A stretch of 20,459 nucleotides of DNA, from contig DASTBU010000056.1 in the NCBI GenBank assembly GCA_035711845.1, positions 1-20,459 of the forward strand. The letters are read 5' to 3'. The position numbers and the translations under genes were made by a program. The notes beneath the pieces are model-generated. The model was given only the letters and a program-made list of their open reading frames with translations, did no database searches and had not been told where the DNA came from. Shown here piece after piece: positions 14,902-20,459 of the stretch. Within the stretch, counting starts at the first letter, position 1. Each line of letters opens with the position of its first letter. The DNA is from DASTBU01 sp035711845. GTDB taxonomy: Bacteria > Acidobacteriota > Vicinamibacteria > Vicinamibacterales > 2-12-FULL-66-21.

Positions 14902-17900
14902 CCAGCTGTCGCTCTTTGGCGACGCCGACCCGATTGCGGTCTCGGCGCCTCGTCCGACGGCCGACGATGCCGACGCTGTCGCGCGGGCGTTTGCTGTCGA
15001 TCCACGCCACAACGTCGTGCTCGAAGCCTCCGCGGGTACAGGTAAGACGTCGGTCCTGGTGGCGCGCTACATCAACCTCTTGAAGGCAGGCGTCGATCCT
15101 GCGAACATCCTCGCCATCACGTTCACCCGCAAGGCCGCGGCGGAAATGCGCGCGCGGATCGTGGGCGAGCTCGGCGACGCGGCCGGGCGATCCGAGATCG
15201 ACAGGGCGCGCTGGCTGGAGCTTCGCGACAGGCTCGCCGACATTGCGATCAGCACGATTGACGCGTTCTGCCTTTCGCTCCTGCGGGAGTTCCCGCTTGA
15301 AGCGGACCTCGAGCCCGGCTTCGACATGGCTGAGGAAACCGAGGTGCCTCGGCTGATTGAGGCGTCGCTCGATCGATCGCTCCGGATCTTCACGGGGCTC
15401 GCCCGGACCGACCCGGACATTGCGCTGGTACTGGCACAGCTCGGCCTGTCCCGCACCCGCGATGGCCTGGCGTCGCTTCTCGAGCGCCGGCTGGTCGCCT
15501 GGGACGCGCTCAATCGGTTCCTGGCGAGCGGGCCGTCGGATCTCACGCCGCAGATGGTCTGCCGCCGCGCGAGAGTGGCGCTGCACGACGCGCTCGGCGC
15601 GGTGCCGGGGGGCTTGCCGGCATTTCTGGCCGGTGGCCCCGTCCGCCACCCTCGCTACCCGTTGTTCGCAAGGGATGTCGAACGGCTGTCGGAAATCGCC
15701 GACGCGCCGGATGCAGTCGTACGGGGGGTGCTGGATCGCGTATCCGCGCATTTCCTCACCAACGACGGCGGTGCGCGGAAGAGCGGTCAAATCCCGCCCT
15801 ACCGCGCTTCGGACTATGCATCGGCCGATGCGGCCAGGCGACACCGCGCCGCAGTCTTTCAGATCGCTCCGCAGATCGAGCGCGTGGTGTCTGCCTTTCA
15901 CCGCGATCTGAACGTCGTCCTGGCCCGGGGGATCAGGCGGATGTTCTCCATCGCCCTCGAACAGTATCGCCGCGGGCTGGAAGAGCGCTCGGTCCTGGAT
16001 TTTCCGGATCTGGTGGAGCGCGCGCTGACGCTCATCCGCCAGATGGACGAGTTCGCCCAGAGCCGGTTCCGCCTCGAGTCACGGTATCACCACGTGCTCG
16101 TGGACGAGTTCCAGGACACGAGCCGTGCGCAGTGGGAGCTCGTGTCGCTCCTGATCCAGTCCTGGGGTGAGGGCCTCGGGCTCGCGACCGAACCGTCCAT
16201 CTTCATCGTGGGCGATCGCAAACAGTCCATCTACCGTTTTCGCGATGCGGAAGTGGCCGTTCTGCAGCAGGCGGCCCGGTATATCGAGGCGCTTCGGCCG
16301 GATGGCAGTGCCAGGCGGTCCATCACGCGCAGCTTCCGAGCGCTGCCGGGGCTCCTGCAGTTCGTCAACGATCTCTTCACCGAGATCGCCTCCGAGCCGG
16401 CTGAGCGAGACGACGATTTCTCCTACGGGGACTCTGATCGGTTCCCGATCGATGTCGCATCCGATTCGGGCCGGGGACCGCTGCTCGGGATCGCGGCCGC
16501 CGAAGATCCAACCGCGTGCGCGGCCGCCGTCGCCTCCGAGATTCAGCGCATCCTGCGCGAGGAAGCCGTGCGCGATCGGCGGACCGGCGTCACGCGCGCG
16601 GCTACGCCCGGCGACATCGCCATTCTCTTCCGTTCCCGGACGAGCCACCGGGAGTTCGAGCACGAGCTGGAATTGCGCGGCATCCCGGCCTACGTATTCA
16701 AAGGCCTCGGGTTCTTCGATGCGGACGAGACGAAAGACGTCGTGGCACTGCTGCGGTTCCTTGCCGATCCTGCGTCGGACTTGCGTGCGGCAGCGTTCCT
16801 GCGCTCGCGGTTCGTCCGCCTGTCCGACCCCGCGCTGGCGACGCTGGCGCCGCGGCTGGCCGCCGCTCTCACGTTCCCCGACGGGAGCGCAATCGAGCGG
16901 CTGGACGAGGAGGATCGGCGGGTGCTGGAACACGTCCGCCGTCACGTCCGTGTCTGGCTGGAGCGGGCCGACCGCGTTCCGCCGGCGGACCTGCTGGAAG
17001 AAATCCTGAGGGACTCGGCGTACGCGTACGAGCTGCGCGGCCCGCGCAGGCTGCAGGCCTGGGAGAACCTGAAGAAGATGCGCGGGCTCGTGCGCCGCAT
17101 CCAGAACCGTGGGTACGCGACGCTGGCGCGCATCGCCGACCACATGGACTCGCTGAGCGCGGGTGACGAGTCCAACGCGGTCATCGAAGCCCTCGACGCG
17201 GTCAACCTCATGACCGTGCACGCGTCGAAGGGGCTCGAGTTTCCTGTCGTGTTCCTCGTGAACATAGCGAGAGGAGCGAGCGGCCCGCCGAAGCCGGTCC
17301 GAGTGGTGGTCAGCGGAGGTGAAGAGACGTCCGTCTCGATCGGCCCGTTCGTGTCGGACATGGACGAAGCGGATCGCGCGCGCGAGAAGCACGAAACACG
17401 GCGCCTGCTCTATGTTGCGATGACGCGTGCCCGCGATCGCCTGTATCTGTCATCGGCGCTCAAGAACGGCGCGCTCGTAGCCGGTCGCGGCAGTCTTGCC
17501 GAGGTGCTGCCGTCGTCTTTCTGCGAGTTGTTTGGACGAGCCGCCTCGTCTTTCCCGGAATGCCCGGCTGTAGCCTGGACATCGTCGTCGGGCCGCACCT
17601 TCGAGCTGCGGATCTGCCGTCCCCCGGGAGAGGAGCCGCCGCCGGTGGATGCGGGCAGCGCTCAGCTTGCGCGCGCAGGGGTCTTCGGTGCGGCGTCGAC
17701 AGGGGTTGTTCGTCAATCGGTGACCGAGCGGCTCGCCGGCCAGGGCCGGATGCCGGCCCAGCCGAGGCCGTCGCGCGAGGCAATCGTCGGCACGCTGGTG
17801 CACCGCCTGATCGGTACTGCCTGCGATCGGCTGGAGCGGGCGGCGGGCGAGGCGGACCAACTGGCGATCGCCGCCGGGCTGTTGAAGTCGGACGAGCGGG

Positions 17901-18220
17901 TTGCGTTCGAGAGCCCTTCGGAGATCGTCGCTGCCGCGCTCGGCGCCTACCGGCGCCTGCGGCTCCAGCCGGACCTGCTCCAGCTGCTCGATGAGGGGCA
18001 ACGCGTTCACGAAGTGCCGTTCTCGCTCGCAGACCGGGGAGTGGTCGTCAGAGGAGTTATCGACTGCCTCATCCGGAAGTGTGACGGCAGCGTCACGGTG
18101 CTAGAGTTCAAGACCGGTTCGCCCCGCGAGCTTGACCGGATCCAACTGGAGCTTTACGTACGGGCCGCCAGATCCATGTTTCCGGATGTTCCCGTCGATG
18201 GCCGTCTGGTGTATGTGTGA
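14894..18220 (+). CDS. addA: AddA-like UvrD-family helicase/nuclease
   Basis: Predicted 1108-residue ATP-dependent 3'-5' helicase with a C-terminal nuclease, the motor of an AddAB-type recombination enzyme. Visible in order: Walker A ASAGTGKT with Lys51, motif Ia ITFTRKAAAEMR, motif II VDEFQDTS with Asp404-Glu405, motif III IVGDRKQSIYRFRDAE, motif V TVHASKGLEFPVVFL (about 774-788) and motif VI LLYVAMTRARDRLYLS (about 837-852). The PD-(D/E)XK nuclease has Asp1057 (GVIDCLI) and Glu1071-Phe-Lys1073 (LEFKTGS). All core residues are intact. ATG 14894 overlaps the addB stop by 8 bp, and its own stop overlaps the DUF488 gene. The complex would resect DNA ends for RecA loading; any Chi-like signal is unknown. 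Confidence 0.92.
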   Translation: MTDQLSLFGDADPIAVSAPRPTADDADAVARAFAVDPRHNVVLEASAGTGKTSVLVARYINLLKAGVDPANILAITFTRKAAAEMRARIVGELGDAAGRSEIDRARWLELRDRLADIAISTIDAFCLSLLREFPLEADLEPGFDMAEETEVPRLIEASLDRSLRIFTGLARTDPDIALVLAQLGLSRTRDGLASLLERRLVAWDALNRFLASGPSDLTPQMVCRRARVALHDALGAVPGGLPAFLAGGPVRHPRYPLFARDVERLSEIADAPDAVVRGVLDRVSAHFLTNDGGARKSGQIPPYRASDYASADAARRHRAAVFQIAPQIERVVSAFHRDLNVVLARGIRRMFSIALEQYRRGLEERSVLDFPDLVERALTLIRQMDEFAQSRFRLESRYHHVLVDEFQDTSRAQWELVSLLIQSWGEGLGLATEPSIFIVGDRKQSIYRFRDAEVAVLQQAARYIEALRPDGSARRSITRSFRALPGLLQFVNDLFTEIASEPAERDDDFSYGDSDRFPIDVASDSGRGPLLGIAAAEDPTACAAAVASEIQRILREEAVRDRRTGVTRAATPGDIAILFRSRTSHREFEHELELRGIPAYVFKGLGFFDADETKDVVALLRFLADPASDLRAAAFLRSRFVRLSDPALATLAPRLAAALTFPDGSAIERLDEEDRRVLEHVRRHVRVWLERADRVPPADLLEEILRDSAYAYELRGPRRLQAWENLKKMRGLVRRIQNRGYATLARIADHMDSLSAGDESNAVIEALDAVNLMTVHASKGLEFPVVFLVNIARGASGPPKPVRVVVSGGEETSVSIGPFVSDMDEADRAREKHETRRLLYVAMTRARDRLYLSSALKNGALVAGRGSLAEVLPSSFCELFGRAASSFPECPAVAWTSSSGRTFELRICRPPGEEPPPVDAGSAQLARAGVFGAASTGVVRQSVTERLAGQGRMPAQPRPSREAIVGTLVHRLIGTACDRLERAAGEADQLAIAAGLLKSDERVAFESPSEIVAAALGAYRRLRLQPDLLQLLDEGQRVHEVPFSLADRGVVVRGVIDCLIRKCDGSVTVLEFKTGSPRELDRIQLELYVRAARSMFPDVPVDGRLVYV

Positions 18221-18729
18221 TCTATACGATCGGGCATTCAACGCACTCGGCGGAGAATTTTGTCCGCCTCTTGACGACACACGAGGTGCGGCAACTGGCG
18301 GATATTCGGACCATCCCGAAGTCGCGACGGCATCCGCAGTTCGTCCGCGAAGCGCTCGAGGCGTGTCTCGCGCGTCACGACATCACGTACCGCCACTTTC
18401 CCGAGCTCGGGGGACTGCGCAAGCCGGCCGCGGACTCCATCAACACGGGATGGACCAATGCAAGCTTCCGCGGGTACGCCGACTACATGCAGAGCGACGC
18501 CTTTGCGCAGGCGGTGGAGGAGTTGCTCAGATTTGCACGCGGACCCACGGCCGTGATGTGCGCCGAGGCAAAGTGGTGGCAGTGTCACCGCCGGTTGCTG
18601 GCAGATGCGCTTCTCGTTCGCGGTGTGCCGGTGCGGCACATCGTTTCTGGGGGCGCTCCGAAACCCCACGAGATCAGCGAATTCGCGCGCGCGGCGGGCG
18701 ATAAAGTCATCTATCCAGGGCTGTTGTAG
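18217..18729 (+). CDS. DUF488 family protein
   Basis: Predicted 170-residue cytosolic protein of the DUF488 family, whose function is not established. The family hallmarks are clear: the N-terminal TIGHSTHSAENFVRLL, the LADIRTIPKSRRHPQF segment, and Cys115 followed by CHR (Cys123-His124-Arg125) in MCAEAKWWQCHRRLLAD. The GTG start overlaps the addA stop (GTGA), so it is the fourth gene of the operon. That coupling suggests a role near DNA processing or nucleotide handling, which is only inference. Confidence 0.88.
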   Translation: MIYTIGHSTHSAENFVRLLTTHEVRQLADIRTIPKSRRHPQFVREALEACLARHDITYRHFPELGGLRKPAADSINTGWTNASFRGYADYMQSDAFAQAVEELLRFARGPTAVMCAEAKWWQCHRRLLADALLVRGVPVRHIVSGGAPKPHEISEFARAAGDKVIYPGLL

Positions 18730-18803
18730 CCTGCAGATGTCGGTCTCCGAGGCGCCCCGCCTCCCGGTCGGGGACTCCCCCTAAGTCATTGCACCGGGGC
18801 TTT

Positions 18804-18831
18804 TTGCGCCCGTGGAGGAACCAAATATAGC
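18804..18831 (+). promoter_or_regulatory. Weak candidate promoter for the 81-residue protein gene
   Basis: TTGCGC (18804-18809), a 16-nt spacer and TATAGC (18826-18831) lie about 67 bp before ATG 18898. The match is modest. The stretch between the DUF488 stop and this site is GC-rich, with a possible stem CCCCG...CGGGG that could terminate the upstream operon. Confidence 0.3.
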
Positions 18832-18897
18832 CTTCATCTGTCTAACCGAATAGCTGGCGTTCAGATTGCATTTGGTGCCGGCGACGGGAGGTGCGAT

Positions 18898-19143
18898 ATG
18901 GCAGTTCCTGGAGTGTCGCTGAATTACGTCAAGCCGGCAGCCACGGTGTTCGAGCTCGAAGCGCTCGAAGGCCTGCCGTGCGGGTGTGTGGCGGCCGCCT
19001 ATCGCGCCCGCCCCTGGGACGTCTCGGTGGTCTCGCTCGAGGCCAAAGGGCCCCACTGCATCCTCTCCGGCCACGCGAGCGGACAGATTCTCCGTCTGGG
19101 GGATCCGTCGGAATTCGAGGACCAAGAGGAGGACGACGAGTAG
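18898..19143 (+). CDS. Small protein of unknown function with acidic tail
   Basis: Predicted 81-residue protein with a good GGGAGG ribosome binding site just upstream. It has beta-like segments (DVSVVSLEAKGPHCILSGHA, GQILRLGDPSEF), three cysteines (two in PCGCV) and a strongly acidic end (FEDQEEDDE). I do not recognise the family. Its stop is 10 bp from the stop of the minus-strand gene that faces it. Confidence 0.65.
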   Translation: MAVPGVSLNYVKPAATVFELEALEGLPCGCVAAAYRARPWDVSVVSLEAKGPHCILSGHASGQILRLGDPSEFEDQEEDDE

Positions 19144-19153
19144 AGCCCGCCTG

Positions 19154-19336
19154 CTAGTTCCGGGTGTTCTGCTCGGCCCACATCCTCGCCCGCGCTTCCG
19201 CTTCCTCCTGCGTTTCCCCAACGAGCACGACCGCACCCTCGGGTTTGCCACTGGTGTCGGCCACCCAGGCGACCCAGTGCGGGCCCCGGGCTTCGCTTCG
19301 GATCCGGCGAGTCGTTCTGGGGTCATCTGCGGCCAT
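19154..19336 (-). CDS. Small protein of unknown function
   Basis: Predicted 60-residue protein with a folded-looking core (GPHWVAWVADTSGKPEGAVV then LVGETQEEAEARARMWAEQN): three short strands and a C-terminal helix. There is no ribosome binding site, but TACCAT lies exactly 6 nt before the ATG, the same leaderless arrangement as four other genes here. It faces the acidic-tail gene tail to tail. The function is unknown. Confidence 0.6.
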   Translation of the reverse strand: MAADDPRTTRRIRSEARGPHWVAWVADTSGKPEGAVVLVGETQEEAEARARMWAEQNTRN

Positions 19337-19342
19337 GACGCG

Positions 19343-19348
19343 ATGGTA
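19343..19348 (-). promoter_or_regulatory. Candidate -10 hexamer of the 60-residue protein gene
   Basis: TACCAT on the minus strand ends 6 nt before ATG 19336 and is preceded by GC, as in three other genes of the window. No clear -35 is seen. Confidence 0.35.
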
Positions 19349-19393
19349 GCCGATTGCGAGTCGGATTTCTGGCGAGATCTGCGAAGATCTTGA

Positions 19394-19423
19394 TTGCGCA
19401 ACGGAAAGGCGTTCCCGTACAAT
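19394..19423 (+). promoter_or_regulatory. Candidate promoter of the zinc-ribbon gene
   Basis: TTGCGC (19394-19399), an 18-nt spacer and TACAAT (19418-19423) precede ATG 19521 by about 100 bp, leaving a leader of roughly 90 nt with an AAGGAG ribosome binding site at its end. Confidence 0.45.
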
Positions 19424-19520
19424 TCGAAGGTTTGCTCATACCGACGTAGCCCTGCCTTTCGTCCGCCCGTGTAGAGATCGAGACCGGGCGCCAGCGGGAG
19501 GCACAAGGAGTGCAGTCTAG

Positions 19521-19745
19521 ATGGCCCTGACCTGTCCCAACTGCGGGAACGACCGAAATTTCCTGGTCAAGACCCTGCAGATGCATGTCGTGCAGGTGCG
19601 CGACGATGCTCGAGTGGAAGCGAGTGAAGAAGGCCGCCCGGCCGTGATCGAAGTGCTCTGTGACGAATGCGAGAAGGAGCTGAATTTCTCGGATTTCGAG
19701 GAAACCGTCCGTAACGAGCTGCTGCTGACGCTCGGCGCGCGCTGA
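19521..19745 (+). CDS. Small zinc-ribbon protein
   Basis: Predicted 74-residue protein. CPNC near the start and CDEC at about residues 47-50 form a two-knuckle zinc ribbon separated by a beta hairpin and a charged stretch. AAGGAG lies about 10 nt upstream of the ATG. It lacks further domains, so the partner could be nucleic acid or protein. Its stop lies 7 bp from the stop of a second, shorter zinc-ribbon gene on the other strand. Confidence 0.75.
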   Translation: MALTCPNCGNDRNFLVKTLQMHVVQVRDDARVEASEEGRPAVIEVLCDECEKELNFSDFEETVRNELLLTLGAR

Positions 19746-19752
19746 ACCTCCG

Positions 19753-19911
19753 CTACCCCTCGCCAGTTTCCGCCTCTTCGAAGTGGTCGCATTCCGGGCA
19801 GACCCACTCGCGCACGAGCTTTGTCGCAGAGTGGCCCTGGCCTGGGATGGCCTCGCGGGTCTCACGAACGTCGAGGCGCATCGGCTCCCCGCACATCGGG
19901 CATTCCTTCAT
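19753..19911 (-). CDS. Very small zinc-ribbon protein (52 residues)
   Basis: A 52-residue frame begins MKECPMCGEPMRLDVRE and ends REWVCPECDHFEEAETGEG, with paired CxxC knuckles at residues 4-7 and 38-41. The CxxC pairs and regular spacing argue for a real gene despite its size. There is no ribosome binding site, but TAAAAT (19918-19923) ends exactly 6 nt before the ATG, so a leaderless transcript is likely. It faces the 74-residue zinc-ribbon gene tail to tail with a 7-bp gap. The function is unknown. Confidence 0.7.
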   Translation of the reverse strand: MKECPMCGEPMRLDVRETREAIPGQGHSATKLVREWVCPECDHFEEAETGEG

Positions 19912-19933
19912 GGGGGAATTTTAGCAAGGCTGC

Positions 19934-19959
19934 GCCTCAGACCCTTGAGGCTCCGCCTC
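19934..19959. repeat. Overlapping REP-like inverted repeats
   Basis: GCCTCA (19934-19939) pairs with TGAGGC (19946-19951), and GAGGC (19947-19951) can instead pair with GCCTC (19955-19959). Two mutually exclusive hairpins share the middle arm, as in short palindromic intergenic elements. No second copy was noticed in this window. Confidence 0.45.
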
Positions 19960-20153
19960 GCGAGATCGCATTGTTTGATAATGCCGCGCTGACCCCGCCT
20001 TCGCGTGTTGCGCTTCGGGGGGGCGCGCAGACGGCCTTGACCGAACGCTGGCTCAAAGACCAGACCGAGCCGGTCATGGCCTCTCGCAGCCCTGCGCGGT
20101 TCACGATTTGTCGCGGGCGTGCACACCGGGGGCTCCAGGGCCGCCGACGTTCC

Positions 20154-20182
20154 TTGACACCGCCCCAACGGACCCCTATTGT
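20154..20182 (+). promoter_or_regulatory. Promoter of the J-domain gene
   Basis: TTGACA (20154-20159), exactly 17 nt, then TATTGT (20177-20182) is a near-consensus sigma-70 promoter, the strongest seen here. Transcription would start near 20189, inside the left arm of the leader hairpin. Confidence 0.7.
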
Positions 20183-20183
20183 G

Positions 20184-20260
20184 ATCGGGTGATCGGGTGA
20201 TCGCGCGATGGATCGGTCCATCTCACATCGCGCGAACGCTCGATCACCCGATCGCCCGAT
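20184..20260 (+). promoter_or_regulatory. Long hairpin in the leader of the J-domain gene
   Basis: The inner stem is 10 bp, perfect: TCGCGCGATG (20201-20210) with CATCGCGCGA (20226-20235). The outer stem is 17 bp with one wobble: 20184-20200 with 20244-20260. An 8-nt bulge (20236-20243) separates them. The 15-nt top can refold as GATGGA-TCGG-TCCATC. The left arm contains GATCGGGT twice in tandem. The hairpin ends 4 nt before ATG 20265 and no Shine-Dalgarno is visible, so folding could limit translation. Confidence 0.6.
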
Positions 20261-20261
20261 G
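20226..20261. repeat. Palindromic repeat in the J-domain gene leader, copy B
   Basis: This 36-bp segment aligns without gaps to 12068-12103 inside the addB-like gene (31/36 identical; differences at five positions). It forms the right arm of the leader hairpin. Both copies start CATCGCGCGA and end CGATG. Confidence 0.8.
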
Positions 20262-20264
20262 TTT

Positions 20265-20459
20265 ATGCGTGATTACTACGAGGTCCTCGGCGTATCGCCG
20301 GATGCAGGCGCTGACGAGATCAAGCGCGCGTACCGGCGCCTGGCACGTCGCTATCACCCTGACATCTCCGGGGACGAGCGCGGCGCCGCCTTCCTCGAGG
20401 TGTCTCGTGCGTACGAGATCTTGAACAATCCCGACCGGCGCCGGTCGTATGACGCACGG
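20265..20459 (+). CDS. J-domain (DnaJ/CbpA-type) co-chaperone, cut by the window end
   Basis: The first 65 codons form a J domain: MRDYYEVLGVSPDAGADEIK at the start, helix II RAYRRLARRY, the HPD motif that stimulates DnaK ATPase, then FLEVSRAYEILNNPDRRRSYD. The frame runs off the end, so the type (full DnaJ with zinc fingers, CbpA-like or other) cannot be decided. ATG 20265 gives the usual N-terminus; an in-frame ATG at 20259 would add two residues and lies inside the leader hairpin. A strong promoter lies about 85 bp upstream. A stress-related role would fit the structured leader. Confidence 0.88.
   Translation, partial: MRDYYEVLGVSPDAGADEIKRAYRRLARRYHPDISGDERGAAFLEVSRAYEILNNPDRRRSYDAR

Larger units (their letters stand above)
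19912..20264. other. Intergenic region between the small zinc-ribbon gene and the J-domain gene
   Basis: No gene is seen. From left to right it holds the -10 of the minus-strand zinc-ribbon gene, two overlapping GCCTC/GAGGC hairpins (19934-19959), about 190 bp with no recognisable feature, the promoter of the J-domain gene and its long leader hairpin. Confidence 0.6.

Noticed and set aside
13723..15012. Minus-strand open frame of 429 codons
   Set aside because: Opposite the addB/addA junction, where the plus strand shows all nuclease and helicase motifs.
16079..17392. Minus-strand open frame of 437 codons
   Set aside because: Opposite helicase motifs II to V of addA; a shadow frame.
11881..18729. 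The AddAB operon as a novel phage-defence system
   Set aside because: The motifs fit housekeeping AddAB-type end resection; the only unusual parts are the flanking partner genes, reported separately.
18730..18897. A tRNA or small RNA gene after the DUF488 gene
   Set aside because: GC-rich stems exist, but no cloverleaf, T-arm sequence or CCA end could be assembled.
19912..20192. Overlapping open frames on both strands upstream of the J-domain gene
   Set aside because: They have no recognisable motif, disagree in frame with any good start site and overlap hairpins and a promoter.

Overview
The window is GC-rich bacterial chromosome with densely packed genes, several stop/start overlaps (GTGA, ATGA) and many GTG starts. 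Gene content and the look of the small conserved proteins suggest Acidobacteriota, perhaps the Vicinamibacteria. This is an impression from the sequences, not a demonstrated placement. No rRNA, tRNA, CRISPR array, transposase or phage gene was seen.

Layout. 0.1-1.6 kb: a Na+/H+ antiporter-type membrane protein. 1.6-3.1 kb: a small accessory patch with a decayed Smr-domain gene and an intact type II toxin-antitoxin pair (Phd/YefM-type antitoxin, PIN toxin), bracketed by two direct copies of a ~48-bp repeat. 3.1-3.8 kb (minus): a CDP-alcohol phosphatidyltransferase. 4.06-7.53 kb (plus): a tight four-gene operon of a coiled-coil protein, an inner-membrane-anchored OmpA/BON-like protein with a large cytoplasmic N-terminal domain, a Ras-like small GTPase and a PAS-like/coiled-coil protein; a secreted protein gene follows. 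8.27-10.2 kb (minus): gluconokinase, a periplasmic-type L-asparaginase and a small conserved protein. 10.5-18.7 kb (plus): a second overlapping operon of a secreted helical protein, AddB-like nuclease, AddA-like helicase-nuclease and a DUF488 protein. 18.9-19.9 kb: four small genes in two tail-to-tail pairs. 20.27 kb to the end: the start of a J-domain chaperone.

How the genes work together. The best candidate for an undescribed system is the 4.06-7.53 kb operon. It has the parts of a GTPase-controlled trans-envelope device: a cytosolic switch, a likely cytosolic sensor, a coiled-coil adaptor or scaffold, and a single-pass protein whose periplasmic end carries the OmpA peptidoglycan-binding residues. 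The GTPase has Glu where Ras has its catalytic Gln. The 10.5-18.7 kb operon encodes double-strand-break processing (AddAB-type), oddly headed by a secreted protein. It lies downstream of four DnaA-box-like 9-mers spaced exactly 11 bp apart.

Non-coding signals stand out. A 36-bp palindromic repeat occurs in frame inside addB and again (31/36 identical) in the dnaJ leader, where it forms one side of a long hairpin ending at the start codon. Five genes have a TANNNT hexamer ending exactly 6 nt before the ATG, which suggests leaderless transcripts. The antitoxin promoter and start codon carry overlapping GGCTA/TAGCC inverted repeats.
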